NCBI RefSeq assembly: GCF_015672735.1
Contig: NZ_JADABY010000057.1
Location: forward strand, 62,001-126,000
Length of the DNA stretch: 64,000 nucleotides
Reading direction: 5' to 3'
Source: Citrobacter sp. Res13-Sevr-PEB04-36
Lineage (GTDB): Bacteria > Pseudomonadota > Gammaproteobacteria > Enterobacterales > Enterobacteriaceae
Position 1 is the stretch's first letter. Each line of letters starts with the position of its first letter. This document shows, piece after piece, positions 11,414 through 20,930 of the stretch. A program made the translations under genes and the position numbers. Below the pieces are notes generated by a model. It saw only the letters and a list, made by a program, of their open reading frames with translations, did no database searches and was not told where the DNA came from.

Positions 11414-12322
11414 ATGAGCCATAAAAATAACCAACATGCGATAAATACGCTGACTAACATTGTCGCAGATTTTACCGCCATGATTTCTACCCGTATGCCT
11501 GACGATGTAGTGGATAAATTAAAACAGCTACGCGAAGGCGAAACCTCGCCGATGGGTAAAATTATCTACCACACCATGTTTGACAACATGCAGAAGGCGA
11601 TCGACCTGAATCGCCCGGCGTGTCAGGACACCGGTGAAATCATGTTCTTTGTGAAGGTCGGTTCCCGTTTTCCGCTGCTGGGCGAGCTGCAAAGCATCCT
11701 GAAGCAGGCCGTTGAAGACGCCACCGTGAAAGCGCCACTGCGCCACAATGCGGTAGAGATTTTTGACGAGGTGAACACCGGCAAAAATACCGGTACCGGT
11801 GTGCCATGGGTCACCTGGGACATCATCCCCGACGCTGACGATGCAGAAATTGAAGTCTATATGGCGGGCGGCGGTTGTACGCTGCCGGGGCGCTCTAAAG
11901 TGTTAATGCCTTCCGAAGGCTACGAAGGCGTCGTGAAATTTGTTTTTGAGAACATCTCCACACTGGCGGTAAACGCCTGTCCGCCAGTGCTGGTCGGCGT
12001 AGGTATTGCGACTTCCGTTGAAACCGCCGCCGTGCTGTCACGCAAAGCCGTACTGCGCCCAATTGGCTCACGCCATCCGAACCCAAAAGCTGCTGAACTG
12101 GAATTGCGCCTCGAAGAGGGACTAAACCGTCTGGGCATTGGTCCACAAGGGTTAACCGGCAATAGCTCGGTGATGGGCGTACATATTGAATCTGCCGCGC
12201 GCCACCCGTCGACTATCGGCGTGGCCGTTTCTACCGGCTGCTGGGCGCACCGTCGCGGCACGCTGCGGGTTCATGCCGATCTCTCCTTCGAAAATCTGTC
12301 TCACACCCGGAGCGCGTTATGA
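11414..12322 (+). CDS. ttdA: L(+)-tartrate dehydratase alpha subunit
   Basis: With TtdB this makes an oxygen-sensitive iron-sulfur dehydratase that turns L-tartrate into oxaloacetate. The start at ATG 11414 (MSHKNN) is preceded by CTGGAG at normal spacing and gives 302 residues. An in-frame opening 51 bases upstream lacks such a site. Cysteines likely to ligate the [4Fe-4S] cluster occur in [17 protein letters not shown] and STGCWAHR. These are class I fumarase-type signatures. Its stop overlaps the ttdB start by four bases (ATGA), indicating coupled translation. Confidence 0.96.
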   Translation: MSHKNNQHAINTLTNIVADFTAMISTRMPDDVVDKLKQLREGETSPMGKIIYHTMFDNMQKAIDLNRPACQDTGEIMFFVKVGSRFPLLGELQSILKQAVEDATVKAPLRHNAVEIFDEVNTGKNTGTGVPWVTWDIIPDADDAEIEVYMAGGGCTLPGRSKVLMPSEGYEGVVKFVFENISTLAVNACPPVLVGVGIATSVETAAVLSRKAVLRPIGSRHPNPKAAELELRLEEGLNRLGIGPQGLTGNSSVMGVHIESAARHPSTIGVAVSTGCWAHRRGTLRVHADLSFENLSHTRSAL

Positions 12323-12924
12323 AAAAGATCCTGACAACCCCGATCAAAGCCGAAGATCTGGCAGACATTCGCGTCGGCGATGTCATTTACCTGACCGGTA
12401 CGCTGGTGACTTGCCGCGACGTATGCCACCGCCGGTTGATCGAACTCAAACGCCCGATCCCGTACGATCTGAACGGTAAAGCCATTTTTCACGCCGGCCC
12501 AATCGTGCGTAAGAACGGGGAAAAATGGGAGATGGTCTCCGTCGGCCCAACCACCAGCATGCGTATGGAAGCCTTTGAGAAAGAATTCATCGAGCAAACC
12601 GGCGTCAAACTGGTGGTCGGCAAAGGCGGCATGGGCCCGTTGACCGAAGAAGGGTGTAAGCAATTCAAAGCACTGCACGTGATCTTCCCGGCTGGCTGCG
12701 CGGTTGTTGCCGCCACGCAGGTTGAAGAAATTGAAGAAGTGCACTGGACGGAATTGGGCATGCCGGAATCCCTGTGGGTATGCCGGGTTAAAGAGTTCGG
12801 CCCGCTGATTGTTTCCATCGACACCCATGGCAACAACCTGATCGCCGAAAACAAAAAACTGTTCGCTGAACGCCGCGATCCTATCGTGGAAGAAATTTGC
12901 GAGCACGTGCACTACATCAAATAA
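12319..12924 (+). CDS. ttdB: L(+)-tartrate dehydratase beta subunit
   Basis: This is the C-terminal type fumarase/tartrate dehydratase beta chain, 201 residues as in E. coli. Family features include the [13 protein letters not shown] segment (about 55-67) and the VGPTTSMRM and GKGGMGPLT loops (about 75-110) that shape the active site with TtdA. ATG 12319 overlaps the ttdA stop, and ttdT follows after 48 bases. The three genes are therefore one operon under TtdR. Confidence 0.96.
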   Translation: MKKILTTPIKAEDLADIRVGDVIYLTGTLVTCRDVCHRRLIELKRPIPYDLNGKAIFHAGPIVRKNGEKWEMVSVGPTTSMRMEAFEKEFIEQTGVKLVVGKGGMGPLTEEGCKQFKALHVIFPAGCAVVAATQVEEIEEVHWTELGMPESLWVCRVKEFGPLIVSIDTHGNNLIAENKKLFAERRDPIVEEICEHVHYIK

Positions 12925-12972
12925 CCCTCCCGGAGAGGCGCATACCTCTCCCCCTTTCGCAGGGATACAACA

Positions 12973-14436
12973 ATGGCACCTTTAGCTGGTTGGTGGCGAT
13001 ACCTGGCTCCGCTGGTGGTCATCGCCATTATTGCTGTTTTGCCCGTACCTGGCGGTCTTGAGAGCCATACCTGGCTCTATTTTGCCGTCTTTACCGGGGT
13101 CATCGTCGGGCTAATTCTGGAACCTGTACCCGGTGCGGTAGTGGCGATGATTGGTATTTCTATTATTGCCGTACTGTCGCCATGGCTGCTGTTCAGCCCT
13201 GAGCAACTCACCCAGGACGGGTTTAAATTTACCGCCAAATCGCTGTCGTGGGCAGTGTCGGGGTTTTCTAACTCGGTTATCTGGCTGATTTTCGCCGCCT
13301 TTATGTTCGGCACCGGTTATGAGAAGACCGGGCTGGGTCGGCGTATCGCGCTGATGCTGGTGAAGAAGATGGGGCATCGCACGCTGTTTCTCGGCTATGC
13401 GGTGATGTTCTCTGAGCTGATCCTCGCCCCCGTGACACCATCTAACTCCGCGCGCGGCGCAGGCATTATCTACCCGATCATTCGTAACCTGCCGCCGCTA
13501 TATCACTCACAGCCCAACGATCCCAGCGCCCGCTCCATTGGCTCTTACATTATGTGGATGGGGATCGTCGCCGATTGCGTCACCAGCGCTATTTTTTTAA
13601 CGGCGATGGCGCCAAACCTGCTGCTGATCGGCCTGATGAAAGGCGCTTCCCATACAGCGTTAAGCTGGGGTGACTGGTTCTTAGGCATGCTGCCGCTGAG
13701 CATTTTGCTGGTGTTGATCGTGCCCTGGCTGGCCTACGTACTGTACCCACCGGTGCTGAAATCCGGCGATCAGGTCCCGCGCTGGGCGGAAACCGAGCTG
13801 AAGGCGATGGGGCCACTCTGCGCACGTGAGAAAAAGATGCTGGTACTGATGGTGGGTGCGCTGGTGCTGTGGATCTTTGGCGGTGACTATATTGATGCCG
13901 CAATGGTCGGCTACAGCGTGGTGGCATTAATGCTGGTACTGCGCATTATCTGCTGGGATGACATTGTCAGTAATAAAGCGGCGTGGAACGTCTTTTTCTG
14001 GCTGGCTTCGCTGATTACCCTTGCCACCGGGCTGAACAATACCGGCTTTATCTCCTGGTTCGGCAAACTGCTGGCAAACGGGCTTAGCGGCTACTCACCG
14101 ATGATGGTGATGGTGGCGTTGATCGTAGTGTTCTATCTGTTGCGCTATTTCTTTGCCAGCGCCACAGCCTATACCTCTGCTCTCGCGCCAATGATGATTG
14201 CTGCCGCGCTGGCGATGCCGGAAATCCCTCTGCCGGTATTCTGCCTGATGGTCGGTGCCGCCATTGGTCTGGGCAGCATTCTGACCCCATATGCTACCGG
14301 GCCAAGCCCGATCTACTACGGCAGCGGCTACCTGCCGACGGCCGATTACTGGCGACTGGGCGCCATCTTCGGCCTGATATTCCTCGTCCTGCTGGTGATA
14401 ACCGGCCTGCTGTGGATGCCTCTGGTTTTACTGTAA
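12973..14436 (+). CDS. ttdT: L-tartrate/succinate antiporter
   Basis: TtdT imports L-tartrate in exchange for succinate during anaerobic tartrate fermentation. The 487-residue inner-membrane protein belongs to the CitT branch of the DASS family. It has about 12 hydrophobic segments and the conserved SNSARGAGIIYPI motif near residue 157, with GPSPIYYGSGYLPTADYW near the C-terminus. It is the last gene of the ttd operon and ends convergent to tsaD. Confidence 0.95.
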   Translation: MAPLAGWWRYLAPLVVIAIIAVLPVPGGLESHTWLYFAVFTGVIVGLILEPVPGAVVAMIGISIIAVLSPWLLFSPEQLTQDGFKFTAKSLSWAVSGFSNSVIWLIFAAFMFGTGYEKTGLGRRIALMLVKKMGHRTLFLGYAVMFSELILAPVTPSNSARGAGIIYPIIRNLPPLYHSQPNDPSARSIGSYIMWMGIVADCVTSAIFLTAMAPNLLLIGLMKGASHTALSWGDWFLGMLPLSILLVLIVPWLAYVLYPPVLKSGDQVPRWAETELKAMGPLCAREKKMLVLMVGALVLWIFGGDYIDAAMVGYSVVALMLVLRIICWDDIVSNKAAWNVFFWLASLITLATGLNNTGFISWFGKLLANGLSGYSPMMVMVALIVVFYLLRYFFASATAYTSALAPMMIAAALAMPEIPLPVFCLMVGAAIGLGSILTPYATGPSPIYYGSGYLPTADYWRLGAIFGLIFLVLLVITGLLWMPLVLL

Positions 14437-14457
14437 ATCCCGTCGGGGCGGCGTAGC

Positions 14458-14502
14458 TGTATGAACCGGTCACATGGGTTACAGATCTGACCGGTTCATA
14501 CA
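14458..14502. repeat. 15-bp perfect inverted repeat between ttdT and tsaD
   Basis: TGTATGAACCGGTCA at 14458-14472 is repeated as its exact complement at 14488-14502 with a 15-base spacer. It lies between convergent genes and could act as a bidirectional transcription barrier, although no clear T-run follows on either strand. It is not a REP sequence. Confidence 0.8.
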
Positions 14503-14553
14503 TAGGTCGCCCCTTTTCCCTGCGCATCTCATCAGACCGCTTTCCCGGTGCGC

Positions 14554-15567
14554 TTACGCCGCTGGTAGCTCCGCCAGCGGCCAGCGTGGACGTACGGTGA
14601 CGCCAAGATCTGCCGTCGCTCCGGCTTTAAAACGCACCATGCCCGCGTAGGCAATCATCGCCCCGTTGTCGGTACAAAATTCCGGGCGAGCATAGAACAC
14701 TTCGCCACGGCGCTTTTGCATCATCTCCGCCAACTTCGCCCGCAAGGTACGGTTAGCGCTCACGCCTCCCGCCATCACCAGACGCTTAAAGCCGGTTTGA
14801 TCCAGCGCGCGTTTGCACTTGATCATCAGTGTATCGACCACCGCATCTTCAAATGCACGGGCGATATCCGCACGGGTCTGATCGTCGTTTTCGTTATTAC
14901 GGATGGTATTTGCAGCGAACGTTTTCAGGCCAGAGAAGCTGAAATCCAGCCCTGGGCGATCGGTCATCGGGCGCGGGAAGACAAAACGCTTTTCCACGCC
15001 CTGAGACGCCAGCTTAGACAGCATCGGACCACCTGGATAATCCAGCCCCAGCAGTTTGGCCGTTTTATCAAACGCTTCACCGGCGGCATCGTCAATCGAT
15101 TCGCCCAGCAGTTCATATCGGCCAATACCAGTGACGCTAATCAGCTGCGTGTGTCCGCCAGAAACCAACAACGCCACAAACGGATATTCCGGCGGATTAT
15201 CTTCCAGCATCGGTGCCAGCAAATGGCCTTCCATATGGTGTACAGGAATAGCCGGAACGTCCCAGGCGAACGCCAGAGAACGCCCTACGGTCGCCCCCAC
15301 CAGCAACGCACCGACCAGACCCGGTCCTGCGGTATAGGCCACCGCATCAATTTCTTTTGCCGTTAATCCTGCTTCAATCAGCGCCGCCTGAATCAACGGT
15401 ACGGTTTTACGCACGTGATCGCGCGAAGCCAGTTCAGGCACAACTCCACCGTAATCAGCGTGTAATTTCACCTGACTATACAGTTGGTTGGCTAAAAGAC
15501 CTTTTTCATCGTCGTAAATGGCGATGCCGGTTTCATCGCAGGATGTTTCAATTCCCAGTACACGCAT
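14554..15567 (-). CDS. tsaD: tRNA N6-threonylcarbamoyladenosine transferase, catalytic subunit
   Basis: TsaD transfers threonylcarbamoyl to A37 of ANN-decoding tRNAs, working with TsaB and TsaE. The 337-residue ASKHA-fold protein starts with [10 protein letters not shown] (residues 5-14) and has the metal-binding HMEGHL motif (about 111-116). It also has SGGHTQ (about 136-141) and a conserved [10 protein letters not shown] near 272. It is divergent from rpsU, as in other enterobacteria. Confidence 0.97.
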   Translation of the reverse strand: MRVLGIETSCDETGIAIYDDEKGLLANQLYSQVKLHADYGGVVPELASRDHVRKTVPLIQAALIEAGLTAKEIDAVAYTAGPGLVGALLVGATVGRSLAFAWDVPAIPVHHMEGHLLAPMLEDNPPEYPFVALLVSGGHTQLISVTGIGRYELLGESIDDAAGEAFDKTAKLLGLDYPGGPMLSKLASQGVEKRFVFPRPMTDRPGLDFSFSGLKTFAANTIRNNENDDQTRADIARAFEDAVVDTLMIKCKRALDQTGFKRLVMAGGVSANRTLRAKLAEMMQKRRGEVFYARPEFCTDNGAMIAYAGMVRFKAGATADLGVTVRPRWPLAELPAA

Positions 15568-15763
15568 GACTTGTTTTACCTCGCTCTAATACCGCGCAGT
15601 GTAGGTCGAATGCGGGTTGATGTAAAACTTTGTTCGCCCAAGGAAGAAGCCTCGTGTATACTCCCTTTCCTTATAAAAGTCCCTTTCAAAAACGCGTCGG
15701 TGCTTTACAAAGCAGCAGCAATTGCAGTAAAATTCCGCACCATTTTGAAATAAGCTGGCGTAG

Positions 15764-16018
<255 letters not shown>

Positions 16019-16066
16019 TCTATTGGGAGCTAAAGCTCTCAATTCAGACTGAGTTGTAGTTGTAAG

Positions 16067-16099
16067 GCCGTGCTTCCGGAAGGAATGCGCGGCTTATTT
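16067..16099 (+). terminator. Hairpin terminator/attenuator after rpsU
   Basis: GCCGTGC at 16067-16073 pairs with GCGCGGC at 16087-16093 (one G-U pair), enclosing a smaller TTCC/GGAA fold. TTATTTTC follows. In E. coli a partial terminator at this place reduces dnaG expression relative to rpsU. Confidence 0.75.
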
Positions 16100-16114
16100 T
16101 CGTTTATACGCGTC

Positions 16115-16221
16115 ATCATTCAAGCTGCCTCTGCGTTGGCTGCAGCCGCTCACCCCAGTCACGTACTGATGTACGCTCCTGAGGATTCGCACCCTTGCCG
16201 CCTTGATGCAACTTGAATGAT
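16115..16221. repeat. 107-bp palindromic intergenic repeat upstream of dnaG
   Basis: The outer arms ATCATTCAAGCTGC (16115-16128) and GCAACTTGAATGAT (16208-16221) are complementary with one mismatch. The interior holds a smaller CGTAC/GTACG palindrome near 16162-16175. The whole unit resembles a non-coding repeat seen between genes in enterobacteria. A shorter, opposite-oriented relative lies on the other side of dnaG at 18019-18083. Confidence 0.75.
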
Positions 16222-16258
16222 TTTGTGTATTTAAGTCATAAAAAAATAAACGGGGCAT

Positions 16259-18004
16259 ATGGCTGGACGAATCCCACGTGTATTCATTAATGACCTGCTG
16301 GCAAGAACCGACATCGTCGATCTCATCGATGCACGAGTTAAGCTGAAAAAGCAGGGCAAAAATTATCATGCGTGCTGTCCGTTCCATAACGAGAAAACCC
16401 CCTCTTTCACCGTAAACGGTGAAAAACAGTTTTATCACTGCTTTGGGTGTGGCGCGCATGGCAACGCCGTCGACTTTCTCATGAACTACGACAAGCTCGA
16501 GTTTGTGGAAACCGTCGAAGAACTGGCCGCAATGCACAACCTTGAAGTGCCTTACGAAGCAGGCAACGGCCCCAGTCAGATAGAGCGCCATCAACGGCAA
16601 AGCCTCTATCAATTGATGGACGGCCTGAACACTTTTTATCAACAGTCTCTGATACAACCCGCCGCTACCCCTGCGCGCCAGTACCTGGAACAGCGAGGAC
16701 TCAGTAGCGACGTGATCGCTCGTTTTGCTATTGGTTTCGCCCCCCCCGGTTGGGACAACGTCCTGAAACGGTTTGGCGGCAATCCTGAGAACCGTCAGGC
16801 GCTGATCGACGCGGGTATGTTGGTCACCAACGATCAGGGACGCAGTTACGATCGCTTCCGCGAGCGAGTGATGTTCCCCATCCGCGACAAACGCGGTCGG
16901 GTCATTGGTTTTGGTGGGCGTGTGCTGGGCGATGCCCTGCCGAAATACCTGAACTCCCCGGAAACCGATATTTTCCATAAAGGCCGCCAGCTATATGGCC
17001 TTTATGAAGCCCAGCAGGATAACGCCGATCCACAGCGCCTGTTAGTGGTCGAAGGCTATATGGATGTGGTGGCGCTGGCGCAATATGGCATTAACTACGC
17101 CGTGGCCTCCCTCGGGACGTCAACCACTGCCGATCACATTCAGCTGTTGTTCCGTGCAACGAACCAGGTGATTTGTTGTTACGACGGTGACCGGGCCGGA
17201 CGCGATGCCGCATGGCGCGCGCTGGAAACCGCACTGCCGTATATGACAGACGGACGCCAGCTGCGCTTTATGTTTTTACCTGACGGCGAAGATCCCGATA
17301 CGCTGGTACGTAAGGAAGGGAAAGAAGCCTTTGAAGCCCGGATGGAGCAAGCCTTACCGCTCTCCGCGTTTCTGTTTAACAGCCTGTTACCACAGGTGGA
17401 TTTGAGTACCCCGGACGGACGTGCACAGCTCAGTACGCTGGCATTGCCGCTGATCACTCAAGTCCCGGGCGAAACGTTGCGTATTTATCTGCGACAGGAA
17501 TTGGGAAACAAGCTCGGCATTCTGGATGACAGCCAGCTTGAACGTTTAATGCCAAAACTGGCAGAAAATGGGGCTTCCCGTCCTGTTCCACAGCTAAAAC
17601 GTACGACCATGCGTATACTTATAGGGTTACTGGTACAGAACCCGGGTTTGGCCCCGCTGGTGCCGCCGTTAGGCGCCCTGGATCAAAATAAGCTGCCCGG
17701 CCTTGGCTTATTCAGAGAACTGGTCAACACTTGTCTGGCTCAGCCAGGTCTGACCACCGGACAACTGTTAGAACACTATCGTGGCACAAATGATGCGGCC
17801 ACCCTTGAAAAACTGTCGATGTGGGACGATATAGCAGATAAAGATATCGCGGAAAAAACCTTCACCGACTCACTCAACCATATGTTTGATTCGATGCTTG
17901 AACTGCGCCAGGAAGAGTTGATAGCTCGTGAGCGCACACACGGTTTAAGCAACGAAGAACGCCGGGAACTCTGGACACTAAACCAGGAACTGGCAAAGAA
18001 ATGA
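16259..18004 (+). CDS. dnaG: DNA primase
   Basis: DnaG makes the RNA primers for leading- and lagging-strand replication. The 581 residues match E. coli. The CHC2 zinc finger (C-x2-H ... C-x2-C, from CPFHNEKT and CFGCGAHG) covers about 40-64. The TOPRIM catalytic core has VVEGYMDV (about 263-270) and DGDRAGRDA (about 309-317). The C-terminal part binds DnaB helicase. The gene starts 240 bases after rpsU with a weak leader, in keeping with low DnaG levels. Palindromic repeats lie on both sides. Confidence 0.98.
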   Translation: MAGRIPRVFINDLLARTDIVDLIDARVKLKKQGKNYHACCPFHNEKTPSFTVNGEKQFYHCFGCGAHGNAVDFLMNYDKLEFVETVEELAAMHNLEVPYEAGNGPSQIERHQRQSLYQLMDGLNTFYQQSLIQPAATPARQYLEQRGLSSDVIARFAIGFAPPGWDNVLKRFGGNPENRQALIDAGMLVTNDQGRSYDRFRERVMFPIRDKRGRVIGFGGRVLGDALPKYLNSPETDIFHKGRQLYGLYEAQQDNADPQRLLVVEGYMDVVALAQYGINYAVASLGTSTTADHIQLLFRATNQVICCYDGDRAGRDAAWRALETALPYMTDGRQLRFMFLPDGEDPDTLVRKEGKEAFEARMEQALPLSAFLFNSLLPQVDLSTPDGRAQLSTLALPLITQVPGETLRIYLRQELGNKLGILDDSQLERLMPKLAENGASRPVPQLKRTTMRILIGLLVQNPGLAPLVPPLGALDQNKLPGLGLFRELVNTCLAQPGLTTGQLLEHYRGTNDAATLEKLSMWDDIADKDIAEKTFTDSLNHMFDSMLELRQEELIARERTHGLSNEERRELWTLNQELAKK

Positions 18005-18018
18005 ATTGATAGACAAAT

Positions 18019-18083
18019 CTTTCACGTTGTATCAAGGCGGCAAGAGAACGTCGCTAACGCAGAGACAACTTGAAGAGTGAAGT
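18019..18083. repeat. Short copy of the dnaG-flanking palindromic repeat
   Basis: On the reverse strand this stretch reads as the outer parts of the 16115-16221 repeat (TCAAG-TTGTCTCTGCGTTAGC ... TTGCCGCCTTGATACAACG) with the middle deleted. It lies between dnaG and rpoD, a gap where the E. coli operon mRNA is processed. Confidence 0.65.
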
Positions 18084-18232
18084 ATTTAACGGCTTAACTG
18101 CCGAATATCGCTCGGGAAGCCCCCGACAGCCGCACGGAGAGGCAGCGGCAAAATATAAGTATGCCCTCGTTTTGCCGTTGGCGGTTTTACCGCCCAACAC
18201 CAATCAAACGAATTAAGTGTGGATACCGTCTT

Positions 18233-20077
18233 ATGGAGCAAAACCCGCAGTCACAGCTGAAGCTTCTTGTCCAACGTGGTAAGGAGCAAGGCTATCTGAC
18301 CTATGCCGAGGTCAATGACCATCTGCCGGAAGATATCGTCGATTCAGATCAAATCGAAGACATCATCCAAATGATCAATGACATGGGTATTCAGGTGATG
18401 GAAGAAGCACCGGATGCCGACGATCTGCTGCTTGCTGAAACCTCCAACAGCACCGATGAAGACGCGGAAGAAGCGGCTGCCCAGGTTCTGTCCAGCGTTG
18501 AGTCCGAAATCGGTCGTACAACTGACCCGGTGCGCATGTACATGCGTGAAATGGGTACCGTTGAACTGTTAACCCGTGAAGGCGAAATTGACATCGCCAA
18601 ACGTATCGAAGACGGGATTAACCAGGTTCAATGCTCCGTTGCCGAATACCCGGAAGCCATTACCTATCTGCTTGAGCAGTACGACCGCGTAGAAGCTGAA
18701 GAAGCACGTCTTTCCGATCTAATCACCGGCTTTGTCGATCCGAATGCGGAAGAAGACATGGCGCCAACGGCGACGCACGTCGGGTCTGAACTCTCTCAGG
18801 AAGAGATGGACGAAGACGAAGACGAAGATGAAGAAGAAGACGACGACAGCAGCGATGACGACAACAGCATCGACCCTGAATTAGCGCGCGAGAAATTCGG
18901 CGAACTGCGTACTCAGTACGAAATCACCCGCGACACCATCAAAGCGAAAGGCCGCAGCCATGCTGCCGCGCAGGAAGAAATTCAGAAGCTGTCTGAAGTG
19001 TTCAAACAGTTCCGCCTGGTGCCGAAGCAGTTCGACTACCTGGTAAACAGCATGCGCGTCATGATGGATCGCGTGCGTACTCAGGAACGTCTGATCATGA
19101 AGCTCTGCGTTGAGCAGTGCAAAATGCCGAAGAAAAACTTCATCACCCTGTTCACCGGCAACGAGACCAGCGAAACCTGGTTCAATGCGGCCATCGCGAT
19201 GAACAAACCGTGGTCTGAAAAACTGCACGACGTTGCAGATGACGTCCACCGCGGCCTGCAGAAACTGCGTCAAATTGAAGAAGAAACCGGCCTGACCATT
19301 GAGCAGGTTAAAGACATCAACCGTCGTATGTCCATTGGTGAAGCGAAAGCCCGCCGTGCGAAAAAAGAGATGGTTGAAGCGAACTTGCGTCTGGTTATCT
19401 CTATCGCTAAGAAATACACCAACCGTGGTCTGCAGTTCCTCGATCTGATTCAGGAAGGCAACATCGGTCTGATGAAAGCGGTAGATAAGTTTGAATACCG
19501 TCGCGGTTACAAGTTCTCCACCTATGCTACCTGGTGGATCCGTCAGGCGATCACCCGTTCGATCGCGGATCAGGCGCGTACCATCCGTATCCCGGTACAT
19601 ATGATTGAGACCATCAACAAGCTCAACCGTATCTCCCGCCAGATGCTGCAAGAGATGGGCCGCGAGCCGACGCCGGAAGAGCTGGCTGAACGCATGCTGA
19701 TGCCGGAAGACAAGATCCGTAAAGTACTGAAGATCGCCAAAGAGCCTATCTCCATGGAAACGCCGATCGGCGACGATGAAGATTCGCATCTGGGTGATTT
19801 CATCGAGGATACCACTCTCGAGTTGCCGCTGGACTCTGCCACCACCGAGAGCCTGCGCGCCGCAACGCACGACGTTCTGGCTGGCCTGACAGCACGTGAA
19901 GCGAAAGTTCTGCGTATGCGTTTCGGTATCGATATGAATACCGACCACACGCTGGAAGAAGTCGGGAAACAGTTCGACGTTACCCGCGAACGTATCCGTC
20001 AGATCGAAGCGAAGGCGCTGCGTAAACTGCGTCACCCGAGCCGCTCTGAAGTGCTGCGTAGCTTCCTCGACGATTAA
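18233..20077 (+). CDS. rpoD: RNA polymerase primary sigma factor sigma-70
   Basis: The housekeeping sigma factor is placed from ATG 18233 (MEQNPQSQ), giving 614 residues (E. coli 613). In-frame codons upstream to 18161 are not part of the family. Visible regions are sigma 1.1 (about 1-95), the non-conserved insert with a long acidic run (about 185-215), region 2.3-2.4 ([20 protein letters not shown], -10 recognition) and region 4.2 ([19 protein letters not shown], -35 recognition). It is the last gene of the operon and ends in a strong terminator. Confidence 0.98.
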   Translation: MEQNPQSQLKLLVQRGKEQGYLTYAEVNDHLPEDIVDSDQIEDIIQMINDMGIQVMEEAPDADDLLLAETSNSTDEDAEEAAAQVLSSVESEIGRTTDPVRMYMREMGTVELLTREGEIDIAKRIEDGINQVQCSVAEYPEAITYLLEQYDRVEAEEARLSDLITGFVDPNAEEDMAPTATHVGSELSQEEMDEDEDEDEEEDDDSSDDDNSIDPELAREKFGELRTQYEITRDTIKAKGRSHAAAQEEIQKLSEVFKQFRLVPKQFDYLVNSMRVMMDRVRTQERLIMKLCVEQCKMPKKNFITLFTGNETSETWFNAAIAMNKPWSEKLHDVADDVHRGLQKLRQIEEETGLTIEQVKDINRRMSIGEAKARRAKKEMVEANLRLVISIAKKYTNRGLQFLDLIQEGNIGLMKAVDKFEYRRGYKFSTYATWWIRQAITRSIADQARTIRIPVHMIETINKLNRISRQMLQEMGREPTPEELAERMLMPEDKIRKVLKIAKEPISMETPIGDDEDSHLGDFIEDTTLELPLDSATTESLRAATHDVLAGLTAREAKVLRMRFGIDMNTDHTLEEVGKQFDVTRERIRQIEAKALRKLRHPSRSEVLRSFLDD

Positions 20078-20096
20078 TCTCGCCGTATAAGCATCA

Positions 20097-20123
20097 ACGC
20101 CACCGCAAGGTGGCGTTTTTTTT
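20097..20123 (+). terminator. Intrinsic terminator of the rpsU-dnaG-rpoD operon
   Basis: ACGCCACC, GCAA loop, GGTGGCGT and a run of eight T. It overlaps the stop codon of the convergent gene mug (20122-20124). Confidence 0.93.
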
Positions 20124-20628
20124 ACATCCCGCGCATAACCAGCGCATCATCTAATTCCCGATACGCCGCCACTAACTTATCCAGCGTAATCCGGCTTAAC
20201 CCACTCGGGTTCGGCAACACCCAGATCTGCGTCGCGCCAATCGTCAGTGTCTGTTTCCCCCACTGTGCGCCACGCTGGCTAAAGCCTTGCTCAAATGCCT
20301 GCTTTCCTAAAATTGCCAGCGCCGCTGGCTGATAGTCTTCAATCTTCTCAACGAGCTGACGACCACCGCTACGCATCTCCTGGAGCTTCACTTCGTTGGC
20401 CTGCACCGTCGGCCTGTCGACAAATTTGGTGACGCCACAGCGGAAATCCAGCAGGTGTTGTGCTTCTTCTGGCTTTAGCTGGCGATCGGTAAATCCCGCC
20501 TGATGGATGACCTTCCAAAAGCGGTTGGCGGGATGCGCAAAGGGAAACCCTGTCCCCGCTGAAGAGAGCCCAGGATTGATGCCGCAAAAAACCACACGCA
20601 ACCCCGGCGCCAGAATGTCCTTAACCAT
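20122..20628 (-). CDS. mug: G/U mismatch-specific DNA glycosylase
   Basis: Mug removes uracil or ethenocytosine opposite guanine. From ATG 20628 ([10 protein letters not shown]) it is 168 residues, the E. coli length. An in-frame ATG nine codons upstream (20655) is unlikely. The active-site segment [20 protein letters not shown] (about 18-37) and the PNPSGLSR motif (about 139-146) are the two uracil-DNA-glycosylase family signatures. It is convergent with rpoD and next to ileX, as in E. coli. Confidence 0.95.
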   Translation of the reverse strand: MVKDILAPGLRVVFCGINPGLSSAGTGFPFAHPANRFWKVIHQAGFTDRQLKPEEAQHLLDFRCGVTKFVDRPTVQANEVKLQEMRSGGRQLVEKIEDYQPAALAILGKQAFEQGFSQRGAQWGKQTLTIGATQIWVLPNPSGLSRITLDKLVAAYRELDDALVMRGM

Positions 20629-20736
20629 AATTACTCCACACAATACATCAGACAACCAGTATAACGGACTGAAAATACATTGTTTATAAAAACAGCATCC
20701 GTACGCTTATGGCTGGATTGCAACGCAGAGTTACTT

Positions 20737-20742
20737 TATAAT
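20737..20742 (+). promoter_or_regulatory. -10 element of the ileX tRNA promoter
   Basis: TATAAT lies 11-16 bases before the mature tRNA and is followed by a GC-rich stretch (CCACCGCCACG) like the discriminator of stringently controlled stable-RNA promoters. No clear -35 hexamer is seen; TGGATT at 20714 is the best placed. Confidence 0.55.
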
Positions 20743-20752
20743 CCACCGCCAC

Positions 20753-20828
20753 GGCCCCTTAGCTCAGTGGTTAGAGCAGGCGACTCATAATCGCTTGGTC
20801 GCTGGTTCAAGTCCAGCAGGGGCCACCA
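20753..20828 (+). tRNA. ileX: tRNA-Ile2 (CAU anticodon, lysidine-modified)
   Basis: This 76-base tRNA encodes its own CCA end. The acceptor arms GGCCCCT and AGGGGCC pair, and the T-loop GTTCAAGTC is standard. The CAT anticodon (in ACTCATAAT) would read as Met, but this sequence and its place after mug identify the minor Ile tRNA, whose C34 is changed to lysidine to read AUA. The 3' half is the integration site of the genomic island and is left intact. Confidence 0.95.
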
Positions 20829-20832
20829 AATA
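20782..20832 (+). repeat. attL: 51-bp direct repeat at the left end of the island
   Basis: The 51 bases from GACTCATAATCGC through GGGGCCACCAAATA are identical to 51239-51289. They cover the anticodon loop to the 3' end of ileX plus four bases. This is the crossover region used by tRNA-targeting tyrosine recombinases. Confidence 0.95.
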
Positions 20833-20836
20833 AAAC

Positions 20837-20874
20837 AAGGAGTTAGATGAGAAATCATCTGACTCCTTTTTCGT
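20837..20874 (+). terminator. Terminator downstream of ileX (island side)
   Basis: AAGGAGTTAGATGA, a GAAA loop, TCATCTGACTCCTT and a T-run. One mismatch interrupts a 14-bp stem. A stem-loop with the same apex (TGAGAAATCA) lies just beyond attR at 51292-51323. Confidence 0.85.
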
Positions 20875-20886
20875 TTTATACGAATC

Positions 20887-20912
20887 GGGTCAGGTAATGG
20901 GTCAGGTAAGGA
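20887..20912. repeat. Tandem GGGTCAGGTAA repeats near attL (possible integrase arm sites)
   Basis: Two direct copies of GGGTCAGGTAA lie 13 bases apart. The same 26-base unit recurs exactly at 51090-51115, upstream of the integrase gene. Sequences of this kind at both ends of an integrative element are candidates for integrase or excisionase arm binding. Confidence 0.6.
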
Positions 20913-20930
20913 ATTGCCTCCCTGCCCTCT

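Noticed and set aside
16094-16978. Reverse frame of 294 codons across the rpsU-dnaG gap
   Set aside because: It runs through a palindromic repeat and antisense dnaG; no support.
18881-20035. Long reverse-strand open frame (384 codons) opposite rpoD
   Set aside because: It mirrors the codon bias of rpoD, has no ribosome site and matches no family. The forward frame is a clear sigma-70.
20887-20912. CRISPR-like repeats
   Set aside because: Only two short direct copies are present, with no regular spacers and no cas genes in the window.
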